Positions 43,143-52,566 of a stretch of DNA of 64,000 nucleotides are shown in pieces. This stretch comes from Palsa-892 sp963751615. GTDB taxonomy: Bacteria; Pseudomonadota; Alphaproteobacteria; Rhizobiales; Xanthobacteraceae. Below the pieces are notes generated by a model. That model ran no database searches, was not told the DNA's origin, and worked only from the letters and a program-made list of their open reading frames with translations. The position numbers were made by a program, and so were the translations under genes. Numbering within the stretch: the stretch's first letter is position 1; each line of letters opens with the position of its first letter. The DNA is taken from NCBI GenBank assembly GCA_963751615.1, contig CAVVVG010000005.1, positions 1,364,001 to 1,428,000 on the forward strand, in the 5' to 3' direction.

Positions 43143-45482
43143 TTAACCGTGGCTGAAAAGGCACGCACGCCAGATTTTTTGCGATGTTGCCGGCATGTCG
43201 ATGTTTCTTCCAGCGCCATTCGGAATTGCGTGCGCGATCGCATTCATGATTGCAGCGAGCGAAGCAGTGGTGCCCGCCTCACCAACACCCTTGATCCCCA
43301 TCGGGTTTGTAGTCGCTGGAACCGAATGTAGGGCATCCGCGATCTTTGGCATGTTGTCGGCGCGCGGCATCGCATAATCCATAAACGAGCCAGTGACGAG
43401 CTGGCCGCCGCTCGGATCGTAAACGATGTTCTCGAGCAACGCCTGGCCGAGACCTTGTGCAATCGCGCCCACGACCTGTCCTTCAACGATGGTACGATCA
43501 AGAATATTTCCGCAATCGTCGACGCAAGAATAATTCACCACATCGACTTGACCAGTGTCCGGATCAATTTCCACCTCCGCAATGTGACAACCATTTGGAA
43601 AGGTGAGGGGAGCCTCGGCGGTACCTGTCGTATCGAGACTTTCCGGAATTTCGCCGCGCTTTGCCATCTCCACCGCATGGGCCGCGATGTCGAAGAGCGA
43701 CATGCGCCGGTTCGTGCCGCTAACCTCGAAAGCACCTTCGCGATAAGCAATTCTTTCTTCGGGTGCTTCGAGCAGCTTCGCTGCGACCGCTTTTCCTTTT
43801 ACAATCATCTTGTTGGCGACCGCTACGAACGCGGTGCTAACCGTCATTGCCGAACGCGAACCGACGGCGGGTGCACCGGTGATATTGAACAGGCTGTCGC
43901 CCTGCTCGACGCGGACTTCCTCCGGAGAAATTCCGAGCCGCTCGGCGGCGAGCCGCGCGAACACAGTCGCATGACCCTGACCAGTCGATTGTACGCCGAT
44001 ACCGAACGCAAGCATTTTATCAGGACGAAAAATGAGTGACGCACCTTCCGTCGGCGTCGCACCCGCATGCTCCAGGAAACATGAAATACCGATGCCGCGA
44101 TATTTTCCGCGCGCTTTCGCTTTCGCACGGCGCTGCTCGAAATCCTTATAGTTGCTTGCCTTCAATCCCTTATCGAGAACCATGCCGAATTCGCCGCTGT
44201 CGTAGACGGTTCCCACTGGTGTCTTGAACGGCATTGCCGACGGCAGAATGAAATTCCGACGTCGCAATTCAGCAGGATCGATGCCCGTCACACGCGCCGC
44301 TTCGTCGACAAGCCTCTCGAGCAGATAATTTGCTTCCGGTCGCCCCGCGCCGCGGTAAGGCCCCGTTTGCACCGTATTCGTGAAAATGCATTTCACCTGC
44401 GCATCGATCAGTGGGATGACGTACATGCCCGGTAGGCACCGCGCGAAATTATTAGTCGCAATATGGGCGCCATGAAACGCAACGAATGCTCCCATGCTTG
44501 CGAGGTGCCGAATTCGGAGTGCGAGAAAGTTCCCTTCTGAATCGAGCGCGAGCTCCGCGTCGCTATGGGTGTCGCGAGCATGATTATCGCTGACAAAGGA
44601 TTCCGAACGGCCCGACATCCAATGAACGGGTTTACCGATTTTTTTTGCAGCGACGAGCAATGCCGGAAGTTCTGGATAGACCGCAGTTTTCAATCCGAAT
44701 GCGCCACCGACGTCCTCCGTCAACACGCGGATCTTTTCACGGCCGACATTCATGATCGATGCAAGACCGTCCTGGATGGCGCCAACGCCCTGCGAGCAAG
44801 TGCGCATGGTGTAAACACCGCTTGCCGGATCGAAGCTCGCCGTGCCGCCGCGTGGCTCCATGCTTGCGACCACGATACGCTGGTTGATGAGCGAGATGCG
44901 GGCGACTTTTGCCGCGCTTTTAATCGCGCATTCAACTTCATGTTCATTCAAGGGGTTGGTGACGAGCCCCGGCCAATCGACAGCAATATTGTTTGGAGCA
45001 TCGGGCCACAGCAGCGGGGCGCCGGGTCTCACTGCGTCGCGCAAATCGGTTACGGGCTCAAGCTCTTCGTAATCGACCGTGACAAGCTCGGCCGCATCTT
45101 GTGCCGCACGCGTGGTTTTCGCGACGACCATCGCGACGGCCTGACCAACATGCATGACTCGCTCATCGGCGAGAGGAGGGCGCGCAGGCAAAACGAGTTT
45201 TCCGCCGTTCTTTCCGGACATCGGAATATGGCGGGCAATGTTGATGACGCCTGCCTCTTTCATGTCGGCGACGGTGAGGATTGCGAGCACGCCGTCGATC
45301 TTTCGCGCCTCTTCGTTATCGATCGCCTTGATCCGGGCGAAGGCATGCGGTGAACGTACGAAATATGCGAACGAAAGATTCAAAAAATCCACGTCATCGA
45401 CAAATTTTCCCTGCCCGCGAATCAGGCGGTCATCCTCGACGCGCTGAAATTTGTGTCGGGAGGTTTTGTTGCGAGTCAGCAT
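43143..45482 (-). CDS. Orphan molybdenum hydroxylase large subunit (xanthine dehydrogenase/CoxL form II family)
   Basis: A 779-residue molybdopterin-cytosine-dinucleotide hydroxylase large subunit. The N-terminal hammerhead domain (EDDRLIRGQGKFVDDVDF) and Mo-binding segments are clear. PYRGAGRPEA near 375 is the form II motif rather than the AYxCSFR of true CO dehydrogenase, and GVGEAGTTAS near the C-terminus carries the catalytic glutamate. Family enzymes need a [2Fe-2S] subunit and an FAD subunit; neither is encoded nearby. It lies 6 bp downstream of an IlvD-like gene and ends the leftward run that starts with boxC. Substrate unknown: an aldehyde or N-heterocycle is typical. Confidence 0.82.
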   Translation of the reverse strand: MLTRNKTSRHKFQRVEDDRLIRGQGKFVDDVDFLNLSFAYFVRSPHAFARIKAIDNEEARKIDGVLAILTVADMKEAGVINIARHIPMSGKNGGKLVLPARPPLADERVMHVGQAVAMVVAKTTRAAQDAAELVTVDYEELEPVTDLRDAVRPGAPLLWPDAPNNIAVDWPGLVTNPLNEHEVECAIKSAAKVARISLINQRIVVASMEPRGGTASFDPASGVYTMRTCSQGVGAIQDGLASIMNVGREKIRVLTEDVGGAFGLKTAVYPELPALLVAAKKIGKPVHWMSGRSESFVSDNHARDTHSDAELALDSEGNFLALRIRHLASMGAFVAFHGAHIATNNFARCLPGMYVIPLIDAQVKCIFTNTVQTGPYRGAGRPEANYLLERLVDEAARVTGIDPAELRRRNFILPSAMPFKTPVGTVYDSGEFGMVLDKGLKASNYKDFEQRRAKAKARGKYRGIGISCFLEHAGATPTEGASLIFRPDKMLAFGIGVQSTGQGHATVFARLAAERLGISPEEVRVEQGDSLFNITGAPAVGSRSAMTVSTAFVAVANKMIVKGKAVAAKLLEAPEERIAYREGAFEVSGTNRRMSLFDIAAHAVEMAKRGEIPESLDTTGTAEAPLTFPNGCHIAEVEIDPDTGQVDVVNYSCVDDCGNILDRTIVEGQVVGAIAQGLGQALLENIVYDPSGGQLVTGSFMDYAMPRADNMPKIADALHSVPATTNPMGIKGVGEAGTTASLAAIMNAIAHAIPNGAGRNIDMPATSQKIWRACLFSHG

Positions 45483-45488
45483 AGTATA

Positions 45489-47183
45489 TTAGGCGGGTTT
45501 TTTCGTCAGAAAATCAAAATCGCAGCCGAGATGCGCTTGGGAAACGTGATCGACATAGAGTCGCTCGTAACCACGTGTCGGTTTTTTCGTTGGTGTCCAT
45601 TGCTGGCGGCGTTTGGCAAGTTCATCTTCTTCGACCAGAAGATCAAGTTTTCGCTGTTTAGCCTCGAGGCGAATGCGGTCGCCGTCTTTCACGAGTGCGA
45701 GTGGGCCACCTGCCGCTGCTTCCGGTGTGACATGTAGCACGACAGTACCGAATGCGGTGCCGCTCATGCGCGCATCCGAAATCCGCACCATGTCCTTCAC
45801 GCCTTTCGAGCCGAGTTTTTTCGGAATCGGCAGCGCACCCGCTTCCGGCATGCCCGGTGCACCCACCGGTCCGGCGTTGCGTAGCACAAGGCAACTGTTC
45901 GGCGAGACCTGTAAATTTGGATCATCGATCCGCCTCGAGACGTCTTCGAGTGAATCGAAGACGATGGCCGGTCCTTCATGCGAAGTCAGGGATGCGGTCG
46001 CAGCGGACAATTTGATCACAGCTCCCTGCGGCGCAAGGCTACCGGTAAGTATCGCGATGGCTTCGCCTTCGACCACGGGCCTATCGAGCGGGCGGATCAC
46101 TTCGTCGTCGACATGTGCGGGCCAGCGCTCAATGATGCGCTCTAGCGTTTCACCAGTGACGGATTTGATCGAAAGATCGAGCTTGTTGCGCAACCGCCGC
46201 CACAGAGCGGGTACGCCGCCCGCCGCGTGGAAATCCTCAGCGAATTGCGCGCCGGCGGGTTTCAGGTTGACGAGCACTGGCACTTCGTGGCCGATTCGAT
46301 CGAGTTCGGAGAGATCAAAGATCAGTCCCGCTCGTCCCGCAATGGCGGCGAGATGCACGAGCGCATTGGTGGATCCGCTGATTGCTTGCAATATGACTGA
46401 AGCGTTTCGTAGCGAAGTTTTCGTAAGCAGTTGGCTCAGTTTCGGGCTACCAGTCTTCGCCATTTCCGTTGCGCGTCGTCCAGTTGCCGCCGCAATCCGC
46501 ATACGCTCGGACGAAACCGCGGGCGCCGTCGCTGCACCGGGAAGGGTAAATCCAAGCGTTTCGGCAATCGTCGCCATTGTGGTCGCCGTACCCATCACCA
46601 TGCAAGTTCCGGAAGTGGGCATTAGTTGGTCGTGCGCACGATTGAGGCTTGGCTCGTCGAGTTCGCCTGCGCGGAATGCAGCCCATAAACGGCGGCAATC
46701 GGTGCAGGCGCCAAGCCGCATGCCCTCGTGACGACCTGCGAGCATTGGCCCGACCGGCAGTAGGATCGCGGGAAGATCTGCGCTGATTGCACCCATCAAC
46801 TCGGCCGGAATCGTCTTGTCGCAGCCACCTATGAGTACCACCGCGTCCATTGGCAGCGATTGGCACATCGATTCAACGTCCATCGCCATCAGATTGCGAA
46901 ACAGCATCGAGGTCGGAAAGGAGAATGATTCCTGCAGCGAAATTGTCGGAAATACGAACGGCAATCCGTCGGACGTGAGCACGCCCTGCCGTACTGCCTC
47001 GGCAAGCTGCGGTGCGGTGCGGTGGCAAGGGTTGAAATCGGAGGCGGTCGATAGAATACCGACGATTGGCTTCGATATCGCATCGTCGTCATAACCGGCG
47101 GATTTCAGAAAGCCGCGGCGCAAAAAGAAAGAAAATTCGTCATCGCCATATTTGACGAGACGCGAACGCAGACCTTTCTTCAT
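45489..47183 (-). CDS. IlvD/Edd family dehydratase (sugar-acid dehydratase-like)
   Basis: A 564-residue dehydratase of the IlvD/Edd superfamily. Cysteines for the Fe-S cluster lie in DFNPCHRTAP near residue 54, IGGCDKTIP near 122 and SGTCMVMGTA near 195; PCHR and CDKT are characteristic of the branch that includes L-arabonate and D-xylonate dehydratases. It would convert an aldonic or related 2,3-dihydroxy acid to a 2-keto-3-deoxy acid. The start overlaps the stop of a DapA-like gene by 4 bp (47180-47183). The pairing of IlvD- and DapA-type enzymes is typical for non-phosphorylating sugar-acid routes, which makes its place behind boxCBA surprising. Confidence 0.82.
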   Translation of the reverse strand: MKKGLRSRLVKYGDDEFSFFLRRGFLKSAGYDDDAISKPIVGILSTASDFNPCHRTAPQLAEAVRQGVLTSDGLPFVFPTISLQESFSFPTSMLFRNLMAMDVESMCQSLPMDAVVLIGGCDKTIPAELMGAISADLPAILLPVGPMLAGRHEGMRLGACTDCRRLWAAFRAGELDEPSLNRAHDQLMPTSGTCMVMGTATTMATIAETLGFTLPGAATAPAVSSERMRIAAATGRRATEMAKTGSPKLSQLLTKTSLRNASVILQAISGSTNALVHLAAIAGRAGLIFDLSELDRIGHEVPVLVNLKPAGAQFAEDFHAAGGVPALWRRLRNKLDLSIKSVTGETLERIIERWPAHVDDEVIRPLDRPVVEGEAIAILTGSLAPQGAVIKLSAATASLTSHEGPAIVFDSLEDVSRRIDDPNLQVSPNSCLVLRNAGPVGAPGMPEAGALPIPKKLGSKGVKDMVRISDARMSGTAFGTVVLHVTPEAAAGGPLALVKDGDRIRLEAKQRKLDLLVEEDELAKRRQQWTPTKKPTRGYERLYVDHVSQAHLGCDFDFLTKKPA

Positions 47184-48091
47184 ACCAAGGCCCCAACTCT
47201 CAGTTTCTTTAGTTCAGAGAGCAGCTCTTTTTCCAGCGTTGCCGTCAGGGGATCCAACGGCGGGCGAACACGGGCCCAATCTTTCACGCCTGTCTGATTG
47301 GCGAGCGCGGCCTTGATGCCGGCGATCAAGGGAAATTTCGTCATCAGGTTACGGACGGCGGAAACGGATTTATGTAGCTCTTCTGCTTCCGCACTTTTCC
47401 AGTTTTGGTAAAGTTTGCTGATCGGGCCTACATTGATGTTCGCCGTCGCCGAAATACAGCCCGCGGCGCCGCTTTTCATCGCCGCAAGTAATAAGGATTC
47501 GCTCGACGGAAAAATCGCGAAATTCGGAAACCGATCCAGCAACGTATTCATATAGTCAACGTTGCCGGAACTGTCCTTGAGGCCAACCACAACGGTAGGA
47601 TATTTCTTGATAAGCCTTCCAATCAGGTCGGGCGACCAGGTAAGCGCGCTCATTTGCGGGAAATTATAAAGATAGATTGAGAGTGCTGGGTTTCCAACGC
47701 GTGCAATCAGTTCCGATACAAAAGCAAACAGGCCTTCGTCCGACACGCCCTTATAGTAAAACGGTGGAAGTAACAGCACGCCACGTACACCGAGCGACGT
47801 CGCGTGTTTGGTCAACCGTACTGCATCGCCGATGGCTGACGCGCCTGTTCCCGGCAGCAGCTTGCTCGCGGGAATTCCGGCGGATATGAGCTTTTCGAGC
47901 GTCGTTTCGCGCTCGGAAAAATCGAGCGAATTAGCCTCGCTCGTCGTGCCAAGTACGGCGAGGCCATGCGCACCTTCTCTCAGAAGTGTGCGGCAATGCG
48001 TGATGTAGCGGTCAAAATCAATGGAGAGATCGGCACGGAATGGTGTCGCTGCTGGCGGCCAAACGCCCTTGGCGGGCTCATGTCTTTTCAT
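47180..48091 (-). CDS. Dihydrodipicolinate synthase/N-acetylneuraminate lyase (DapA) family aldolase or dehydratase
   Basis: A 303-residue TIM-barrel class I aldolase. The Schiff-base lysine is in VVGLKDSSGN near 159 and the tyrosine in SIYLYNFP near 130; the substrate carboxylate loop is seen as GTTSEANS near 45-52. The ATG at 48091 is used because the frame extension to 48133 overlaps boxA and adds unlike residues. With the overlapping IlvD-like gene it could cleave or dehydrate a 2-keto-3-deoxy acid. True lysine-pathway DapA is less likely from context. It begins 38 bp after the boxA stop. Confidence 0.8.
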   Translation of the reverse strand: MKRHEPAKGVWPPAATPFRADLSIDFDRYITHCRTLLREGAHGLAVLGTTSEANSLDFSERETTLEKLISAGIPASKLLPGTGASAIGDAVRLTKHATSLGVRGVLLLPPFYYKGVSDEGLFAFVSELIARVGNPALSIYLYNFPQMSALTWSPDLIGRLIKKYPTVVVGLKDSSGNVDYMNTLLDRFPNFAIFPSSESLLLAAMKSGAAGCISATANINVGPISKLYQNWKSAEAEELHKSVSAVRNLMTKFPLIAGIKAALANQTGVKDWARVRPPLDPLTATLEKELLSELKKLRVGALV

Positions 48092-48129
48092 GGTGCGCAG
48101 TGTAGCCAAGCGCTCGCGCCGATTCCACT

Positions 48130-49353
48130 TCAATAGGTTTCAACATGGAAACGCCCGGTCTCGCGCATGAGCGCACGAATCTCACCCCAGTTGGCGCCGG
48201 CCGACGAACAGATTCCAGCAAGCGAAGCCTCAACGCCTTCCTCCATGCCGCGCAAACCGCACATATAGACATGCGTCGTCGGGCGGGTGAGCAGCGGCGC
48301 AATGTCATGGGCGCGGATTCGCAAGCGGTCCTGCACGTATTCCTTTGGTTTATCCGGCAGGCGCGAGAACACGAGTTCTTGATCGAGCAATGCCTTCGGC
48401 ACCTTTTGCAACGGACCAAAATAAGGAAGTTCCTGCGGGCTGCGCGCACCAAAAAATAAATACAATTTGCCCTTGGCGTTTGGCATCGATCGGCGACGGC
48501 GCTCAGTAAATCCGCGGAACGGCGCAGAGCCCGTGCCGGTACAGATCATCAGGATATCGGCTTCCGGATCGTCCGGCATCAGGAAAGTCGAGCCGAATGG
48601 GCCAACGACGTGCACCTTGTCGCCTCGTTTGAGGTCACAAACGTAATTTGAGGCAATCCCGCGCATCACGCTGCCATCGGCTTGTTTCTCAGCGACGCGC
48701 TTCACCGTGAGCGAAAGATTGTTAGTGTTTGGTCGTTCGCCGTCGCGCGGGCTTGCGATCGAGAACAGCCGCAGCTTGTGCGGGCGTCCTTTTCCATCCT
48801 GACCTGGAACGATGATACCGATGCTTTGGCCTTCAAGCACAGGGAAGGCCATTTTATCGAAATCGAGAATGATATGACGGATATCGCTGCTCGCATTATC
48901 TGCAGTCAGGCGGAAGTTTCCGGTCACCGTAGCTTCTGCTGGTTTGTCGCGTGTGAAAAGGTTTATACGCGGCTGGCTGGCGGATGCGGGGGCTTTTACC
49001 CGTCCGCCGGAACCTTTGTGCGCATCTTCGAGAAGCGCCGCTGCGTCTTCGTCGAAGGCTTCGACCGGCGCGGCGGAACTTTCCGCAGCTCCTGCCAGAG
49101 AGTCCTGCGATGGTAATTCGGTCCAAGAGAATTGCTCTTCGAGCGAAAACGGCTTCATCACTTGCACGAAATGATTGATCGATCCGGTCGGGCAAGGTGA
49201 AACACAATCCATGCAGAACTTACATTTGGTTACGTCAACGACATAGTTGTTCGAATCGTGAGTGACCGCACCAACCGGGCACGTCGCCTCACACGTGTTG
49301 CAGCGGATGCAAACGGCAGGATCGATCAGGTGTTGTTTGATGGCAGTGCTCAT
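48130..49353 (-). CDS. boxA: Benzoyl-CoA 2,3-epoxidase reductase component BoxA
   Basis: A 407-residue reductase feeding electrons from NADPH to BoxB. Two [4Fe-4S] motifs at the N-terminus (Cys15/18/21/25 and Cys44/47/50/54) are followed by an acidic, Ala-rich linker (about 75-115). A ferredoxin-NADP reductase module comes next, with LRLFSIASPRDGE for FAD and MICTGTGSAPFRGF for NADPH, ending in the FNR-like HVETY aromatic terminus. This ferredoxin plus FNR fusion is specific to BoxA. The ATG at 49353 follows GAGGA; the 8-codon upstream extension is discarded. Third gene of boxC-B-A. Confidence 0.93.
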   Translation of the reverse strand: MSTAIKQHLIDPAVCIRCNTCEATCPVGAVTHDSNNYVVDVTKCKFCMDCVSPCPTGSINHFVQVMKPFSLEEQFSWTELPSQDSLAGAAESSAAPVEAFDEDAAALLEDAHKGSGGRVKAPASASQPRINLFTRDKPAEATVTGNFRLTADNASSDIRHIILDFDKMAFPVLEGQSIGIIVPGQDGKGRPHKLRLFSIASPRDGERPNTNNLSLTVKRVAEKQADGSVMRGIASNYVCDLKRGDKVHVVGPFGSTFLMPDDPEADILMICTGTGSAPFRGFTERRRRSMPNAKGKLYLFFGARSPQELPYFGPLQKVPKALLDQELVFSRLPDKPKEYVQDRLRIRAHDIAPLLTRPTTHVYMCGLRGMEEGVEASLAGICSSAGANWGEIRALMRETGRFHVETY

Positions 49354-49366
49354 CGTCCTCGAACGG

Positions 49367-50812
49367 TTACTCAGCAAGCTTCACGTATTCGAAATCACCG
49401 GGCTTGTTGTCGATTCCCACTCTCGGCGGGGATATCCAGCTTGCGAACTTGCCGCGTTCACGTTCGGGTTTCATTAGGCTTTCGATGTATTCGCGATCGG
49501 AATCCGACGGAAGGAATTCGTCCTTACGTTTCTCCCATTCTGCGTCGCTGATAATATTTCCAGCGGGGTCCGCCTTTACCTTGGCGAATTCGCCAATATG
49601 ACGGTGGAACGCGACATGCGGCAAGGTAAGACGGAATGGAATTCCGTATTTCTCGATAATCTTGTTCCAGCGTTCAACGCCCCCGATGCATTCTTTCGCA
49701 TAGTCATCGCGCAGCCGCATGTTAAGCGCGGACAGTGCCGGCGCATCTTCGCTCATGATCTTGCCATCAATGAAACGCAGCACCGAATAGTGACCGCCTT
49801 CGAGCTTGTGATCGTCGCTGAGCTTATCTTCATGGAACCGTCCCTTGATTCCCGCGTGGAATGCATTTGCCGCATTGGTGGAAATTTCGTTGCCGAACAA
49901 ATCGAGCGTCAACGAATAATGCAGGTTGAGTTTCCGCTGGATCGTGGGCAGATCGATCACACCGAGTTTGCGGATGGCGGCGATGTTGTGAGGGTCTTCG
50001 ATGCCCGCCTTCTTCATTTCCGCGCAGGTCCGCTCAATGGTACGGCCGACGCCGGTCTCGCCGACGAACATATGGTGGGCTTCCTCAGTCAGCATGAAGC
50101 GCGTAGTGCGTGAGAGCGGATCGAAGCCCGATTGCGCGAGCGCCTCAAGCTGCATCTTGCCATCACGATCGGTAAAAAATGTGAACATGAAGAACGAGAG
50201 CCAATCCGGTGTCTCCTCATTGAACGCACCGAGCATACGCGGCGTGTCCGGATCGCCGGAGCGGCGCTGCAAAAGCTCTGCGGCTTCCTCGCGGCCTTCA
50301 GCGCCAAAGTATTTTTGCAACAAATAAACCATCGCCCAAAGATGGCGGCCTTCCTCGACGTTTACCTGAAAGAGATTGCGGAGATCGTAGAGCGACGGCG
50401 CTGTCTTGCCGAGATAGCGTTGTTGCTCGACTGAAGCTGGCTCCGTATCACCCTGGATCACGATCAGGCGGCGGAGCATCGCGCGATATTCGCCGGGGAC
50501 CTCTTGCCATACGGGCTGTCCCTTATGGGCACCAAATGCGATCTTGCGGTCTTCGACTTGTGGTGCCAGCAGAATGCCCCACTTGTATTCTGGCATGCGG
50601 ACGTAATCGAATTTTGCCCAGCCTTTCGGATCGACGCTTACGGCAGTGCGCAGATAGACAGATGCCTGCTGGAAACCTTCCGGCCCCATGTCATGCCACC
50701 AATTGATGTAACCGGGATGCCATTTCTCGAGCGCGGCTTTCACGCGCGGATCTGAATTTAACCCGACATTGTTGGGGATTAGCCCGTCATAATCCACATC
50801 GACTATATTCAT
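49367..50812 (-). CDS. boxB: Benzoyl-CoA 2,3-epoxidase oxygenase component BoxB
   Basis: A 481-residue di-iron oxygenase that forms 2,3-epoxybenzoyl-CoA from benzoyl-CoA and O2. The di-iron signature region TEEAHHMFVGETGVGRT lies near residues 240-256, and an earlier ligand helix is NVEEGRHLWAMVYLLQKYFG near 149-168. The sequence is full length and conserved throughout. AGGA precedes the ATG at 50812, which lies 2 bp after the boxC stop, so the genes are translationally coupled. It works with BoxA, encoded 13 bp downstream. Confidence 0.95.
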   Translation of the reverse strand: MNIVDVDYDGLIPNNVGLNSDPRVKAALEKWHPGYINWWHDMGPEGFQQASVYLRTAVSVDPKGWAKFDYVRMPEYKWGILLAPQVEDRKIAFGAHKGQPVWQEVPGEYRAMLRRLIVIQGDTEPASVEQQRYLGKTAPSLYDLRNLFQVNVEEGRHLWAMVYLLQKYFGAEGREEAAELLQRRSGDPDTPRMLGAFNEETPDWLSFFMFTFFTDRDGKMQLEALAQSGFDPLSRTTRFMLTEEAHHMFVGETGVGRTIERTCAEMKKAGIEDPHNIAAIRKLGVIDLPTIQRKLNLHYSLTLDLFGNEISTNAANAFHAGIKGRFHEDKLSDDHKLEGGHYSVLRFIDGKIMSEDAPALSALNMRLRDDYAKECIGGVERWNKIIEKYGIPFRLTLPHVAFHRHIGEFAKVKADPAGNIISDAEWEKRKDEFLPSDSDREYIESLMKPERERGKFASWISPPRVGIDNKPGDFEYVKLAE

Positions 50813-50814
50813 TG

Positions 50815-52470
50815 TCAGATCCTTTCCTTGTCGAAGTCCGGTTGAATGCCGCTGCCATAAAGCTTGAGGGCGCCCTGTTCGCCCACCGAGTTGGGGCGCT
50901 GGAAGATCCAGTTTTGCCAGGCGGTGAGACGGCCGAAGATTTTCGTCTCCATCGTCTCAGGACCGGCGAAGCGCAAGTTGGCCTCCATACCGGTCAGCGC
51001 ATCGGGCGAATAGGCGACGCGTTCTTCGAACATAATGCGCTGCTGGTCGTCCCAGTCAAAGGCTTCGTAGGCGAAGGTGACAAGGCCGAGCTGGCTCGCT
51101 TCTTCGCCTTTGATCGCTACGCCGAGTTTTTCATTCGCCCGCTCGATACTTTTTGGCTCGCCAAGAAAGCGGCTCTGCAATCGCGTAAGGCCGTTGCCCA
51201 TCGGGTAGAAGCCGAAATTCGCTTCGCTCAGCACGATCGCTGCAGGCGGACGGTTGTCGCCCTCGCGACTACCAATCAGCATCAATGAACGGTCGGCGGC
51301 GAACACGAGTTCCGCTAACGTGCCGGCGAAACAGGTGCCGGGCTCGACCAGCGCGATGAAGGTCCGCGCTGTGACATCGATGCGCTTCAACACGCGCTTC
51401 AAATAATGGCGAATCTCGCGCATTAGCCAGTCGTTTTGGTGCTTGCCGAGAAATGCATCGTGATCAAGCACGGCCTTAGCGTCGCCCTCTGTCCTAAATG
51501 CGATAACGCCGATTTTCGCTTCGTTGAAGCGGAGATGCAGGATCGCGTCTTCTAATTCGCGTGCGACCGCGAGCGGCCAGAAGTTTGAGCCAAGTGCATG
51601 TGCAGCCTCGATGCTCGCCGCAACTGCCCCTGAAGGTCCCTTCACTGAGATGGTGGCGAGGCTTCGTCCGCGATCTATTTCCACGCGAACGTTCGGATAG
51701 GTAAGCGTGTCGTTAGAAATCTTGCGATCAAGCGGCTCGAACTTGATGCCCTTGGCATCCTTCGGGCGATCGGAGCGAGACGCGAATTCCGCGGCACGCG
51801 CCTTCACTGCGTCATTCCATTTCGTTTTCGAAACAGTCTCGTCCACGAGCCTCCAATCGACGGCCTTCTTGCCGCGCACGCCTTCTTCGACAGAACAAAA
51901 TACGTCGGCGAGATCGCGGCGAACTTTCCGCTTGTCGGTGACGCGCGTGAGGCCGCCGGTACCTGGCAGTACCGCAAGTAGCGCCGTTTCCGGCAGCGAA
52001 ACGGCCGAGCGGCGGTCGTCGATCAGCATGATGTGATCGGCGGTGAGGGCTAATTCATAACCTCCACCTGCGCATGGCCCGGACACGGCGGCGAGATAGG
52101 ATTGCCTAGAGTTCTCGCAGGCATCCTCGATTGCTAGTCGCGTTTCGTTGGTAAATTTACAGAAATTGACCTTATGGCCGTGGGTTGACTTGGCAAGCAT
52201 GCGGATATTGGCGCCGGCGCAGAAAACGTTGTCCTTGCCAGATTTCATAACGACCGCGCGCACTTCCGGGTGCTCGAAGCGGAGACGCTGCACTGCGTCG
52301 TTCAGCTCAATATCGACGGCGAGATCGTAGGAATTGAGCTTGAGCTCGTAATCGGCCGACAAACCGCCCGCCGGATCAACATCCATCACGAGATTGGCAA
52401 TGTCGCCATCGATTTCGAGTTTCCAATGCCGGTAACGGCCAGGGTCGGTCTGAAATTCGATCTGTTTCAT
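50815..52470 (-). CDS. boxC: 2,3-epoxybenzoyl-CoA dihydrolase BoxC
   Basis: A 551-residue tandem crotonase-fold enzyme. It opens the epoxide ring with two water molecules, giving 3,4-dehydroadipyl-CoA semialdehyde and formate. The first crotonase half (about 25-260) shows VMKSGKDNVFCAGANIRML and SGPCAGGGYELALTADH; the second (about 280-540) is more degenerate (VEPGTCFAGTLAELVFAADR). A GAGAGAGG site precedes the ATG. It heads the leftward boxCBA run, with a TGCA-N6-TGCA operator 36 bp upstream. The formate made here can be oxidised by the FdhABC encoded at the left of the window. Confidence 0.94.
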   Translation of the reverse strand: MKQIEFQTDPGRYRHWKLEIDGDIANLVMDVDPAGGLSADYELKLNSYDLAVDIELNDAVQRLRFEHPEVRAVVMKSGKDNVFCAGANIRMLAKSTHGHKVNFCKFTNETRLAIEDACENSRQSYLAAVSGPCAGGGYELALTADHIMLIDDRRSAVSLPETALLAVLPGTGGLTRVTDKRKVRRDLADVFCSVEEGVRGKKAVDWRLVDETVSKTKWNDAVKARAAEFASRSDRPKDAKGIKFEPLDRKISNDTLTYPNVRVEIDRGRSLATISVKGPSGAVAASIEAAHALGSNFWPLAVARELEDAILHLRFNEAKIGVIAFRTEGDAKAVLDHDAFLGKHQNDWLMREIRHYLKRVLKRIDVTARTFIALVEPGTCFAGTLAELVFAADRSLMLIGSREGDNRPPAAIVLSEANFGFYPMGNGLTRLQSRFLGEPKSIERANEKLGVAIKGEEASQLGLVTFAYEAFDWDDQQRIMFEERVAYSPDALTGMEANLRFAGPETMETKIFGRLTAWQNWIFQRPNSVGEQGALKLYGSGIQPDFDKERI

Positions 52471-52505
52471 AGCCTCTCTCAGCTATTTGATCTGTTGATC
52501 ATGGA

Positions 52506-52519
52506 TGCATTATTATGCA
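52506..52519. promoter_or_regulatory. BoxR operator in front of boxC
   Basis: TGCA-TTATTA-TGCA matches the TGCA-N6-TGCA pattern recognised by BoxR/BzdR-type benzoyl-CoA-responsive repressors. Read leftward it contains CATAAT, a good -10 box, so a bound repressor would occlude the boxC promoter. Confidence 0.75.
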
Positions 52520-52566
52520 TCTTCTATCACGTAATTAAGAAAGCGCTCAAGAACTAAACTGCATCT

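Noticed and set aside
44565..45353. 262-codon rightward open frame
   Set aside because: Antisense to the conserved N-terminal part of the molybdenum hydroxylase large subunit.
43143..45482. Carbon monoxide dehydrogenase (CoxL form I)
   Set aside because: The active-site loop reads PYRGAGR, the form II pattern, and no coxM or coxS gene is adjacent.
45613..46731. 372-codon rightward open frame
   Set aside because: Antisense to the IlvD-like dehydratase; serine/arginine-rich composition typical of a reversed high-GC gene.
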